Shown here: one piece after another, positions 24,759 through 33,411 of the stretch
Position numbering within the stretch: the first letter of the stretch is position 1
How the letters are laid out: each line of letters starts with the position of its first letter
Source: an uncultured Eubacterium sp.
GTDB taxonomy: Bacteria > Bacillota > Clostridia > Lachnospirales > Lachnospiraceae
Assembly: GCA_948579355.1 (NCBI GenBank)
Contig: CAPAOV010000003.1
Location: forward strand, 124,001 to 188,000
Reading direction: 5' to 3'
Length of the DNA: 64,000 bases
Translations under genes and position numbers: made by a program
The notes under the pieces: generated by a model
Databases searched by the model: none
What the model saw: only the letters and a program-made list of their open reading frames with translations
Told to the model about the DNA's origin: nothing

Positions 24759-25724
24759 TCAGCGGGCTTTTCCCGCACAGTACTCTTCTAACGTTCCCAC
24801 AAATCCACTTTCGGCAAGACATTTCCTTATTGTTTTCTCCTGCTCCCTATAAAACGGATAATCGTGCTGTGACTGGTTTTTTACAAATTGGCGGTAATCG
24901 CCATACTGTCCAGTCAAATAATCTTCGTAACCACAGGGAACCGCCAACTCCATGTTTTCAAACGGCATTTTGATAAAATCCCGATAACTTTCCTTTTTCA
25001 CATGAAAATTGGGATTATTAATATAATAAATAAAATTCGTCATCTCGTCTGCCTCCGCTTCGTCATACAGTGAGCAGACACTGTCCAGTGTTCTCCAAAC
25101 GGTATTGTACGCCGACTCATCCCTTGGCAGCGAGACACCGCATATCTCCTCCATCTGGCTAAGCCGCCGTTCTAACTCTCCCGCCCTTTTCAGCTCGTCC
25201 CAATGAGATACGATTGCCACACCGATTCTAACAATCATTGTCTGTGTGTTCACTAATTCCGCATCTCTCGGCATATAGTCAAGGGGAAATATATCAATTC
25301 CCACACCGGAGAACGGAAAACCATGAAATCTTTTGAAATACTTCGCCTCGTCCCATTTTTCCTTATCCGCAATCACCCGAAGCTGCTGCCCAAATTCTGC
25401 TCCCTGAAAGCGTCTTGTCTTGGCAAACATACCCGCTACCTCGAAACCGTGCGGCAGCTCTTCTAGCAATACCGGAACAAGCCGATTATAATCTTCTCTC
25501 TTCAGGCAGATATCAATATCGTCATCCCACGGAATAAATCCCTGATGGCGTATCACTCCTAGCAGCGTTCCGCCGTCGGCAAAATACCGGATTCCGTGAC
25601 GGTCACACAGCGTTGTCACAAGCTGCAAAATCTCCAATTCCGCCGCCCAAGCACGCTTCATCAGCTCGGATACCTCAAAATCACAAAGTACTTCTTTCTC
25701 AAAAAAATCCTCACGAAATTCCAT
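24759..25724 (-). CDS. LicD-family phosphotransferase
   Basis: A 321-residue LicD-family protein of the nucleotidyltransferase fold. The motif ADGGTLLGVIRHQGFIPWD followed by DDIDI near residue 60 is diagnostic. LicD proteins move phosphocholine or related phospho-alcohols from a CDP donor to surface glycans. The ATG at 25724 has AAAGGTGA upstream and overlaps the glycosyltransferase gene by 14 bases. In this island the acceptor is probably the flagellar glycan. No licA/licC-type choline genes are seen in the window. Confidence 0.85.
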   Translation of the reverse strand: MEFREDFFEKEVLCDFEVSELMKRAWAAELEILQLVTTLCDRHGIRYFADGGTLLGVIRHQGFIPWDDDIDICLKREDYNRLVPVLLEELPHGFEVAGMFAKTRRFQGAEFGQQLRVIADKEKWDEAKYFKRFHGFPFSGVGIDIFPLDYMPRDAELVNTQTMIVRIGVAIVSHWDELKRAGELERRLSQMEEICGVSLPRDESAYNTVWRTLDSVCSLYDEAEADEMTNFIYYINNPNFHVKKESYRDFIKMPFENMELAVPCGYEDYLTGQYGDYRQFVKNQSQHDYPFYREQEKTIRKCLAESGFVGTLEEYCAGKAR

Positions 25725-26880
25725 CGCACTCACCTTTCTCTCTATCCGCAAAAACCTGCAGCACCGTATTCGCAATCTCTCGCGCACCAAACTGTTCCTT
25801 CGCTTTTGCAAATCCCTGACGGGCAATCTCTTCTGCACGACGAGGGTTTTCCAGCAACTCCCCAACAAGCTGCGGCAAAACGTCTTTCTCTGTCAGCGGA
25901 AAGGAAACGAGCTCGCGGTGATTGGTAAAGAGACGCTCGATTACATCGCTAGTATCCGTTACACATACAGTTTCGTTTAACATGGCGGTAAAAATCCGGT
26001 CATGCAATCCCGCCTTAAACCATGGCATAATATTCAGCAAAATTTTGCTGTCGGCAATCATGGAAAATGTTTGCTCAAAGGACACGGGCGGCAGAATCGT
26101 GAGATTGGGATTCGCGGCGCTGGAGAGCTCGCTCCAACCATTTCCGCACACCGTCACGGGAAGTCCCGCCTCAACCAAATCCGTAATCAGCACGTGCCGG
26201 TAATAATTCCGGAAAAAATAATCCACCGACGGCATTGCAAAGTGCAAAAAAGCGGTGTATTCTTCCCTGTTCATCTCCACTCCGCTCTTCGCTAACACCT
26301 TATCAAAGGCAAATTCTTCCGTCTGATGCGGATTGTCTAAAAGATACTGTATGACGTCGTAACACACGCCTGCTACGACGTCGCCCAACTGCGAAATGCC
26401 CTCTAATATTTTCTGCTCATCGGCATAACTTCCCGAAAAGAGAACTTCGTACCTGCGCTTCTCATACGCAGGCACATACTCTGCCCGCCGTCCGGTGAGA
26501 AACGTGCGGTATACGCCCGCAATATGGGGATAACATCTTTTTATGTAAGAAACATGATTGTCATCCAGACAAAGCACATACAACTGCCTGAGTTTCGCTG
26601 AGAGCGCCTGATGATGCATATACGGATGGTCTACAATAAAATCCACAACAGGAACACCAAAGGAATCATACAGATAGACGCCGTGGGAATCTTTTATATT
26701 TGTCTGTATATTGAACCCAATCACCATATCACACAATCCGATATAATTCTCCAATTCATCCGGAGACGCATAACTGACCGAATGTCCCGCTTCCGTGAGT
26801 GCCTCCCCGAGCAATTGTCGGAAACCATTCAGAGAATCATAACATAATCCTTTATCCCGAAGAAATAAAATCCGCTTCAT
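25711..26880 (-). CDS. CgeB-like family glycosyltransferase
   Basis: A 389-residue glycosyltransferase of the CgeB/DUF3880 type. The N-terminus is MKRILFLRDKGLCYDSL, and GLPVTVCGNGW with LLNIMPWFKAGLHDRIFTAM in the C-terminal half gives the donor-binding region of GT-B enzymes. A duplicated stub elsewhere in the window also begins at MKRILF, which supports the ATG at 26880 over longer starts. It probably adds a sugar to the flagellin glycan. It is divergent from the gene at 26985, and its first 78 bases form one end of a 252-bp duplication. Confidence 0.75.
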   Translation of the reverse strand: MKRILFLRDKGLCYDSLNGFRQLLGEALTEAGHSVSYASPDELENYIGLCDMVIGFNIQTNIKDSHGVYLYDSFGVPVVDFIVDHPYMHHQALSAKLRQLYVLCLDDNHVSYIKRCYPHIAGVYRTFLTGRRAEYVPAYEKRRYEVLFSGSYADEQKILEGISQLGDVVAGVCYDVIQYLLDNPHQTEEFAFDKVLAKSGVEMNREEYTAFLHFAMPSVDYFFRNYYRHVLITDLVEAGLPVTVCGNGWSELSSAANPNLTILPPVSFEQTFSMIADSKILLNIMPWFKAGLHDRIFTAMLNETVCVTDTSDVIERLFTNHRELVSFPLTEKDVLPQLVGELLENPRRAEEIARQGFAKAKEQFGAREIANTVLQVFADREKGECDGIS

Positions 26881-27054
26881 CTTCCACCTCATTTCTGCGC
26901 ATTCTCTGCGCATCTTATTACAAAATATATTGAATTATAGTACGGAACACGGTATGATAGAGATAGCGGTAAAGGAGGTATCCCATGAAAACTCAAATTA
27001 TAATACTCTATCCATATGAAAACGACACTTCTGTTCCTGCACTGGCCGGACTGT
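26803..27054 (+). repeat. 252-bp direct duplication, right copy
   Basis: Gap-free counterpart of 21810-22061. It spans the first codons of the minus-strand glycosyltransferase, the divergent promoter gap and the first 23 codons of the plus-strand gene at 26985. Recombination between the copies would remove about 5.0 kb. Confidence 0.85.
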
Positions 27055-27767
27055 ACCATGAGATTTTACAGCGGCAGGGATACACTGTCTCATCGTTTTG
27101 CACCTCCGACTACCCATCGTCGGCAGAACTGTTTGACGCCATCACTTCCGAAGCTTCTCCTGATTTTGGCATCTCCCTGAATCTGGCAGGGTTGAACTTT
27201 TTAAATACCGGTGAAGACAGTATTATAATGAAATTGTCTTGTCCGTTTGCCCATGAGCTCCTCATGCCACCATACTATGTAAACCGGTATTTGGATACCC
27301 GTATAAATTTTAACCACATTGTATATGTACACAGAGAATCCGACGCCTCTTATATCCGAAACTATTTTCCGGATATTCCCAAAGTCTGCACCATCCCAAA
27401 GCCGGATTGGGAAACTCGTATTCTTCCTCTCCGCAAAGCGATGGAAGCCTCTGCCGTAGCAGCCGAAATCAATGCTCTGCCGGACGTCTTTTCCATGCTG
27501 TGCCAGTCATTGATTGAAAAACTGAAAGTTCAGCCGGACGCCATATTTCACGAATTAGTCGTAACGTTATTAGGGGAATACGGTATCACTGATATGACCC
27601 GCGAAGAAAGCATTGAGCTCATTACGATGTGTTCACTGGCAAGTGAATATGTCGATTGTACGGCCGGCGGCGCCGAGATTTTTTCATCTCCTCAGGAAAC
27701 GCTTGTCACACTGCTTCAAAATGCCAATCCCATCTGCGCAAACATTTCCGCAAATTGCTTTTCGTAA
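26985..27767 (+). CDS. Unknown protein, probably 3'-truncated
   Basis: A 260-residue protein with AAAGGAGGTATCCC before its ATG. MKTQIIILYPYENDTSVP and later YYVNRYLDTRINFNHIVYVHRESDASYIRNYFPD resemble the N-terminal domain of CgeB/DUF3880-type glycosyltransferases, but the donor-binding half is missing. Its last 52 bases overlap the 3' end of the convergent glycosyltransferase gene 27716-28705, and its final 17 residues are encoded there. This looks like an originally longer gene joined to foreign sequence. Expression is plausible; function unknown. Confidence 0.55.
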   Translation: MKTQIIILYPYENDTSVPALAGLYHEILQRQGYTVSSFCTSDYPSSAELFDAITSEASPDFGISLNLAGLNFLNTGEDSIIMKLSCPFAHELLMPPYYVNRYLDTRINFNHIVYVHRESDASYIRNYFPDIPKVCTIPKPDWETRILPLRKAMEASAVAAEINALPDVFSMLCQSLIEKLKVQPDAIFHELVVTLLGEYGITDMTREESIELITMCSLASEYVDCTAGGAEIFSSPQETLVTLLQNANPICANISANCFS

Positions 27768-28705
27768 GAAAACAGCACCTTTACTTTATCGTGCCCCTGT
27801 CGGGCAATCTCTGCCCGCATATCCTCATTGTTCAAATACCAGACGGTCTTTTCGCACAACTCCTCTGCGGATTCGTATGTTTCAAGGTCTCTGCCCACCT
27901 GAAAATATTCCAACAGCTCTTCCTGAGGATTTGTCATAAGAAAGCCTCCTGCTCCCATAATATCCAGAGCGCGCAATGGGATTCCGCTCTCAATAGTCTG
28001 AAGCGTCACATTCAGATTCACCTTACTCAGGCGGAATACTTTCGGCATCTCGCTGTAATACATGACCGAGCCACACATTTGCAAATCTTTAAGTTCTGGA
28101 ATACTGCACTTTTTCCCGCTATACAATTTAAAATTACATATTTCATTGAGCGCTTTCACGCACTTTATTCTTTGGAGCGACGTCTCATATTGGGCGCGCT
28201 CAAGGGAATTTTTTATTTCCCCGCCCTCTTTTTGGTAGAGCTGACCGACAAAAGAAGCATCGGCGCTCCATTTGCGGCAATCGTCTCCCGTAATCTCCAT
28301 CCCATCCAGACGAACGGTATCAACGGCAAGCGGCCGGTAAAATACCCGCAGTCCCTCTGCCCGCAATTCTTCCACCCGCTTCCGGTCAAAGACAAACGCA
28401 TACACTTCTTCATAGCGGAGAGCTTCTCTCCTGTGAATGACAAACGGCGAATCATACACCCATGCCAAATAAGGTAGCCCTTTCTCATGGCATAAGTCCG
28501 CAATAGTAGGGAAAAAGAGCATCGAGAGAATCATATCCACCTGATACCTTTCTACATACTGTTTCATGTTTGTAAACATATATTCATCATATTTCCAGTC
28601 CGGCGATTCATAGGAAAACGGAATCACTTCATGTCCATTTCGTCTCAACACCGCTTTTACATCCCGCTGCATAATCCCCGACCACTCATACAATAAAATC
28701 TTCAT
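27716..28705 (-). CDS. CgeB-like family glycosyltransferase
   Basis: A 329-residue glycosyltransferase: MKILLYEWSGIMQRDVKAVL at the N-terminus, VYDSPFVIHRRE mid-way, and GIPLRALDIMGAGGFLMTN, the typical CgeB-family donor-site segment. The protein ends QFAEMFAQMGLAF, a normal family end, so the convergent overlap with 26985-27767 does not truncate it. It lies 23 bases after the NeuC-like gene on the same strand and probably belongs to one operon with it and the Maf genes, so flagellin glycan extension is the likely role. Confidence 0.8.
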   Translation of the reverse strand: MKILLYEWSGIMQRDVKAVLRRNGHEVIPFSYESPDWKYDEYMFTNMKQYVERYQVDMILSMLFFPTIADLCHEKGLPYLAWVYDSPFVIHRREALRYEEVYAFVFDRKRVEELRAEGLRVFYRPLAVDTVRLDGMEITGDDCRKWSADASFVGQLYQKEGGEIKNSLERAQYETSLQRIKCVKALNEICNFKLYSGKKCSIPELKDLQMCGSVMYYSEMPKVFRLSKVNLNVTLQTIESGIPLRALDIMGAGGFLMTNPQEELLEYFQVGRDLETYESAEELCEKTVWYLNNEDMRAEIARQGHDKVKVLFSYEKQFAEMFAQMGLAF

Positions 28706-28728
28706 GTTATCTTCCCCCGCAAAGCAGC

Positions 28729-29871
28729 TTATAAATCAACAAACTTTTTCTGCACATCGCTATTCCAAATCGTCTGTTTCCCCAATACGTCCAAAAACAA
28801 TTCCGTACTGTTTCCTTTGCCGAAACTCTGGCATTGAACCTGATACTTGCCGACGTTTTCTATCGCCGCCAAAATCTCATCCCGATTCTCGGTGACATGC
28901 TGAATATTTTTCAGCTTACGGATACTATATCTTCCCTGTTGTCTCGTTCCGATATCAATGGCCGGTATGCCATAGACGCCGCTCTCCCGAATACCGGCGC
29001 TCGAATTTCCTATAATAACCGACGCCTTTTTCAAAAGCGTAAGAAAGTACTCGAAGCGAATCGATGGGAATACACGGAAATTTTCCTCTCCCTCTAACTC
29101 GCGTCCAATCTTGCGCAAAATGATATCCGTTCCCAAATCATTATTCGGATAAATGACGACAAACTTCTTTTGCGAAGCTTTCAGCGCCGCCACAATTTCA
29201 TCCATGTGCTCCTGAAGCTCGTCCACCTCTGTCGTCACCGGATGGTACATGAATATTCCGTATTTATCAAATTCGATATCATAATACTGTTTCACTTCTT
29301 CAATATCCGGAAGTTCCTCTCCCATCATCACATCAATATCCGGAGAGCCAATGACATAAATATTTTCCTGCGGCTCCCCCAATTGGATAATACGGTTCTT
29401 CGCCTCCTCATTGCAGACAAAATGAAGATGGGCAAACTTCGATACCGCATGGCGAATCGAATCATCAATTGTACCGGAAATCTCTCCCCCCTCAATATGA
29501 GCTACGAGGATATTATTTAAGGCTCCCGTGACCGCACCTGCCAGCGCGTCAATCCTGTCTCCGTGCACTAATATCATATCGGGACTAATCTGCTCTACAT
29601 AGGCTGACAGGCTCATTAACACATTGCCCATATTGTAACTCATATTCTGCGTATACTGCTGCCCAAAAGCAACGTGGACATTCTGGTATTTATCTTTCAA
29701 AACTTCTTTATAAGTACTGCCGTATTTGGCAAGCAGGTGCATTCCCGACACATATACATACACCTCGTATTCGGGAGAAGCATCCATCCTTTTCATCAAT
29801 GACTTTATCTTTCCGTAATCAGCTCTCGTTCCCGTAATGAAAAGCACTCTTTTTATTTGTATCTTCGACAT
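28729..29871 (-). CDS. neuC: NeuC/LegG-like hydrolysing UDP-GlcNAc 2-epimerase
   Basis: A 380-residue epimerase of the hydrolysing UDP-N-acetylglucosamine 2-epimerase family. VLFITGTRADYGKIKSLM at the start, HGDRIDALAGA near 104, AHIEGGEISGTIDDSIRH near 124 and GNSSAGIRESGVYGIPAIDIG near 293 follow NeuC/LegG rather than WecB-like forms. It releases ManNAc or a diacetamido analogue as a step towards nonulosonic acid. No neuB- or neuA-like gene is seen in the window, so later steps would be encoded elsewhere or the product is used differently. The gene follows the small protein gene by 2 bases. Confidence 0.85.
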   Translation of the reverse strand: MSKIQIKRVLFITGTRADYGKIKSLMKRMDASPEYEVYVYVSGMHLLAKYGSTYKEVLKDKYQNVHVAFGQQYTQNMSYNMGNVLMSLSAYVEQISPDMILVHGDRIDALAGAVTGALNNILVAHIEGGEISGTIDDSIRHAVSKFAHLHFVCNEEAKNRIIQLGEPQENIYVIGSPDIDVMMGEELPDIEEVKQYYDIEFDKYGIFMYHPVTTEVDELQEHMDEIVAALKASQKKFVVIYPNNDLGTDIILRKIGRELEGEENFRVFPSIRFEYFLTLLKKASVIIGNSSAGIRESGVYGIPAIDIGTRQQGRYSIRKLKNIQHVTENRDEILAAIENVGKYQVQCQSFGKGNSTELFLDVLGKQTIWNSDVQKKFVDL

Positions 29872-29873
29872 CC

Positions 29874-30098
29874 TTACTGTATCCTTTCCGCCATCTCGTG
29901 ATAAAATATATCGGCCGCCAGCACATAATCCTTATTTTCTATGGCATCAAACAGGGGATTGATGCATGCCCCGAACTCCGGAATTTGGGTAATCATGCCG
30001 ACTACATCCATAAACATTGCCATCCCCTCCTGAAGCCTCTCCTGATAAAAATAAGTAGATATTTCTGTCAGCTTTTCTTTCACCAAAGCCAAATCCAT
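29874..30098 (-). CDS. Small protein of the flagellin glycosylation operon
   Basis: A 74-residue, mainly helical protein. I chose the ATG at 30098 because GGAGGAGG lies about 9 bases before it; an earlier in-frame start would sit inside the Maf gene. It lies one base after that gene and two bases before neuC, so it is translated with both. A small helical protein in such a place could be an adaptor or chaperone for the Maf glycosyltransferase. Family not recognised. Confidence 0.6.
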   Translation of the reverse strand: MDLALVKEKLTEISTYFYQERLQEGMAMFMDVVGMITQIPEFGACINPLFDAIENKDYVLAADIFYHEMAERIQ

Positions 30099-30099
30099 C

Positions 30100-31767
30100 T
30101 CAGCAAACCTCCTCCATACATTTCGCAATATAGTTACCAATCATGTCCAGTCCCGCTTTCTGGCTCTCCGCAAAATTGTTCTGCTTATCTGCAATCTCAT
30201 ACAGGCGGAGAAGTTCGTAAACACGAAATTGCTTTCTTCTCTCATCGTGCGGGTCGGCTTCTGTCAATGCCTGAATTTGCTGCCGTTCCCGCTCGCAGCT
30301 CTGATAAAAGGAAAGGAGGTCGATATGCGGATTATAAACCGCTGTCGTCTCCGCCTTTGCAAGCAGCTCATTCATTGGCGTATGTTTCCGCCCCAGACTA
30401 GCGAGCGCCTGTGCCAGAGACATATACTCCGTTCCCTTAATCTGCACGCCCTTTGAAGCCGTATTGATGACATGTTCAAACTGTACGACTGGAATCGCAT
30501 TCTGATACCACTGGATAAAACGATGCCAGTCCTGCCTTGATTGCACGATTTCCCCTTGATTGTTCTTATACAAAAACCTGTCGTCCTCCACAAAACCCTC
30601 GTTCCGGCCTCCGACATGGCTCGTCTTGTCACTTCCGTATGCCATATCCTGACCGAGTAAAATCACATTCTTTGCCCCCAATTCTTTACAGGCGGCAAAA
30701 AATGATGTCGCCCCGTTGCCGCCATAGCGGTAAAACGATTCCGGTATATGATAACGCTGATAGAATTTACTCACAAAACCCTCGTCTTTTCCAAATATTT
30801 TGTACCCGCGATGTTCGTCTAACAGCTTATGGGTCGTGTCCACTTTACAAAAGAGAGGTATCTCTTTCGTGCGCTCATCCTCGAAAAACCATAACGGCTT
30901 ATCCGCCTCAATGCAAATATAGGCATCCGGTATAATCCCCTCTTTCAGCATATACGGCAGAGCCGAATCAACAGCGAAAAGAAATGCTTGTTCTCCGGCA
31001 TTGCGCAGCGTATCCACCTCCTCTTTTAAGGAGGGGCCGGCCCCAATAATAATAATGGGAACTTCCCGCTCCCAGACACGGGCAAGAAGCGGTACGGTCG
31101 TATATCGCTCCACGTATTGCAGATTATGAAGCTGATTAAAAGGAGACAGGTGTAGAAAACGGCGGATAGTGTTGCGATTTGACATCATACGGCCGACGCC
31201 ATCCAGATACCGATCAACAAAAAATTTTCTCGAGGCAGGAAAAAATTCCGCCATTTTGGGCGCTACAATAAATACTTTGCTATCGTAATTATCTAACGTG
31301 AGCATCTCTTCCATTACGCCGGAATACATATCTTCATTGATACCCTCGACAATGACGCGTACGCCGGGAGTGTCAAAAAACTCCCGCATATCAATGTATT
31401 GCAGCGCATATAAAAACAACTGGGCGGACGGCTCATAAATCAAAACCTTACTGTCCCTCTTTTTTTGGAAAAGTATCGTGCGGGCTATCGCACCGTTCCC
31501 CAGACCAAACAACAGAATATTATCTACCTGAATGTCATCCTGCGCCTGAAGCCATATGCGGGCCTCATGGCGCGGGTCATAAGCGCTCCCAATACGCACC
31601 TGTTCCTGTTTTTCCCCCGTAAGAACAAAAACAATTTCTTTCGACACTGTCTCCATCGCCTCTATCGCCGCAAAATCCTGTCTTACACTATCCGGCTTTA
31701 TATTGACAATGCGCTCATACAACTCCGGAAAACCTCTCTGTATGTAGTTCAGATTCCTCTGCCTCAT
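30100..31767 (-). CDS. maf: Maf-type flagellin glycosyltransferase (DUF115)
   Basis: A 555-residue protein of the motility-associated factor family. The core DUF115 segment (about 230-400) has VPIIIIGAGPSLKEEVDTL, AFLFAVDSALPYMLKEGIIPD and NVILLGQDMAYGSDKTSHVGG. Maf enzymes glycosylate Ser/Thr residues of flagellin, often with nonulosonic acids. The N-terminal 200 residues contain VDNILLFGLGNGAIART, a second Rossmann-like segment of the family. Its ATG follows the stop of the upstream Maf gene directly, so the two are translated together. The flagellin genes start about 1.6 kb upstream. Confidence 0.88.
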   Translation of the reverse strand: MRQRNLNYIQRGFPELYERIVNIKPDSVRQDFAAIEAMETVSKEIVFVLTGEKQEQVRIGSAYDPRHEARIWLQAQDDIQVDNILLFGLGNGAIARTILFQKKRDSKVLIYEPSAQLFLYALQYIDMREFFDTPGVRVIVEGINEDMYSGVMEEMLTLDNYDSKVFIVAPKMAEFFPASRKFFVDRYLDGVGRMMSNRNTIRRFLHLSPFNQLHNLQYVERYTTVPLLARVWEREVPIIIIGAGPSLKEEVDTLRNAGEQAFLFAVDSALPYMLKEGIIPDAYICIEADKPLWFFEDERTKEIPLFCKVDTTHKLLDEHRGYKIFGKDEGFVSKFYQRYHIPESFYRYGGNGATSFFAACKELGAKNVILLGQDMAYGSDKTSHVGGRNEGFVEDDRFLYKNNQGEIVQSRQDWHRFIQWYQNAIPVVQFEHVINTASKGVQIKGTEYMSLAQALASLGRKHTPMNELLAKAETTAVYNPHIDLLSFYQSCERERQQIQALTEADPHDERRKQFRVYELLRLYEIADKQNNFAESQKAGLDMIGNYIAKCMEEVC

Positions 31768-33339
31768 TCAGATACCCTCCTGTTCATTTTCAATGCAATC
31801 CCACGTCTGTCTCACATAAGATACTGCTCTTTTATACCGTTCCTCTCTCTTTTCATCATCCAGCGATTTCATATAATCTACAATCAGATGCATCACCGGA
31901 TTTTCACGCCACTTTCTTTCATAAAAAGCTTCATGGTAACTTTTACCGTCCAATTCGTCGAGAAATTTCCTGTACTTTTTGTATTGTCCGCACAGTCCCT
32001 TATATTCTTCTTCCGTCAGATAGAACTCCTCATGATTTAGAAAATCCTGCACTCCCCCGTGTTCCGGAAGCTCGTCAATGGCCTGCCGCAATGGCATTTG
32101 CACCGTGCCGCGTATTTTGGCTCCGCCCTCGGTTGCATTGATTACTTTCCGCTGCGGAAAGGCCTGCAGCATCTTCTCAAACCAACCGTGAAACGATACC
32201 CAGTCGCCTCTTGAATATACTCGTCCGCCATAATATCCTTCCAGTTGATAGTTCTCGTCTTTCACACAGCCCTCGTTTCTGCCGCTCACATGGCTTTGGC
32301 CATCTTCCGAATAGGCGAGGTCCTGTCCCGCCAGAATAATCGTCTCCGCGCCCAGCTCGATGACAGAGGCAAATAACGCCGTCGACACTCCCGAATAAAA
32401 AGGAATCTCCGCACAAGGTAGTTTCTGCTTTTGCAGCATTAAATTCACAAAAGGATGGTCGTGCCCCCATATACAGATGCCCTTGTGCAAATCTAACAAC
32501 GCCGCCGGCGTATTTGTCGTCACCAGAAGCGGAATCGTCTCACAGCGCTTGTCCTCAAAACATGACATACGCTTCATGGCATCCGTACAGGCAATCAAAT
32601 CCGGTACAATTCCGGCTTTGAGGAGTGTAGATACCGCCGCATCTACACAGAAAATAAGCGCCCGTCCCTGCACTCGGTGTAGCTCCTGTACATTTTTGTC
32701 CAACGAGGGGCCAGCCGACACCATAATAACAGGCATCTTTTTATCCCACGTCCTTTTACATCTGCCTATCAAAATCCCGGGATACATCTTTGGCACATTG
32801 CGAATCTCATTTTCGGTCATTGCCCGAATAAACCGTTTAATGGGAGCTTTCATAAAGGCAATTTCCTGACAGACCGTATCGCATATCGCCTGTAACCGTT
32901 CCCACGTCTCCGTATAATACTCGCTATATCCCGAATGGCAGGAGAGAAACGTCGTCTCCACACTGTCTTCATTTAAAATGCGCCGAATCCACTTCTCCGC
33001 CTCTCTCCAAATCGTATCTCCACAGACCCATGTAACACGGTTCGTGCGGTTTGCCCGTTTATAGCAAGCTGTCTTACGCATTTTATTATATAAAATATTT
33101 TCCGGCTCGACAACTAAAATTTCTCCTGCAATTCTCTGGAGCGCCTCCTCAATCAACCGACCAGAACCGCCTCCCAGCAAAATAATATTCTCGGTCTGCG
33201 GCTGTATGTGGTAATCCAGCCAACAATGGGAAAAATAAAGATTATCATAGATACTGCCCAAATGCCGTATCCCTTTCGTACCGCAGAGAATCGGAATCAC
33301 ATCTCCGTCCCGACTCTGCTCTGTCTGAATGCTGACCAT
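31768..33339 (-). CDS. maf: Maf-type flagellin glycosyltransferase (DUF115)
   Basis: A 523-residue paralogue of the protein at 30100-31767. NIILLGGGSGRLIEEAL near residue 60, VIMVSAGPSLDKNVQEL, ALIFCVDAAVSTLLKAGIVPD and TIILAGQDLAYSEDGQSHVSG mark the same two-part layout. The sequences diverged well beyond a recent duplication, so the two enzymes probably act on different sites or with different sugars. AAAGGAG lies 5 bases before the ATG. It is first in the minus-strand run Maf, Maf, small protein, neuC, glycosyltransferase; the flagellin terminator lies just upstream. Confidence 0.86.
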   Translation of the reverse strand: MVSIQTEQSRDGDVIPILCGTKGIRHLGSIYDNLYFSHCWLDYHIQPQTENIILLGGGSGRLIEEALQRIAGEILVVEPENILYNKMRKTACYKRANRTNRVTWVCGDTIWREAEKWIRRILNEDSVETTFLSCHSGYSEYYTETWERLQAICDTVCQEIAFMKAPIKRFIRAMTENEIRNVPKMYPGILIGRCKRTWDKKMPVIMVSAGPSLDKNVQELHRVQGRALIFCVDAAVSTLLKAGIVPDLIACTDAMKRMSCFEDKRCETIPLLVTTNTPAALLDLHKGICIWGHDHPFVNLMLQKQKLPCAEIPFYSGVSTALFASVIELGAETIILAGQDLAYSEDGQSHVSGRNEGCVKDENYQLEGYYGGRVYSRGDWVSFHGWFEKMLQAFPQRKVINATEGGAKIRGTVQMPLRQAIDELPEHGGVQDFLNHEEFYLTEEEYKGLCGQYKKYRKFLDELDGKSYHEAFYERKWRENPVMHLIVDYMKSLDDEKREERYKRAVSYVRQTWDCIENEQEGI

Positions 33340-33361
33340 ATATTCTCCTTTACAAAAATAA

Positions 33362-33386
33362 GGCAGGAGATAACGCTTCCCCTGCC
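33362..33386 (-). terminator. Flagellin terminator
   Basis: GGCAGG (33362-33367) pairs with CCTGCC (33381-33386) and is followed on the minus strand by TTATTTTTG; on the plus strand an A/T-rich run with TTTTTTT also follows. It ends the flagellin transcript and isolates it from the Maf operon. Confidence 0.65.
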
Positions 33387-33411
33387 AAATATTTTTTTAA
33401 TACTATTATCT

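Noticed and set aside
24749..24771. Terminator after the GNAT-like gene
   Set aside because: The CCCACT/AGCGGG stem has a mismatch and lies across the licD stop codon; the structure is too weak to call.
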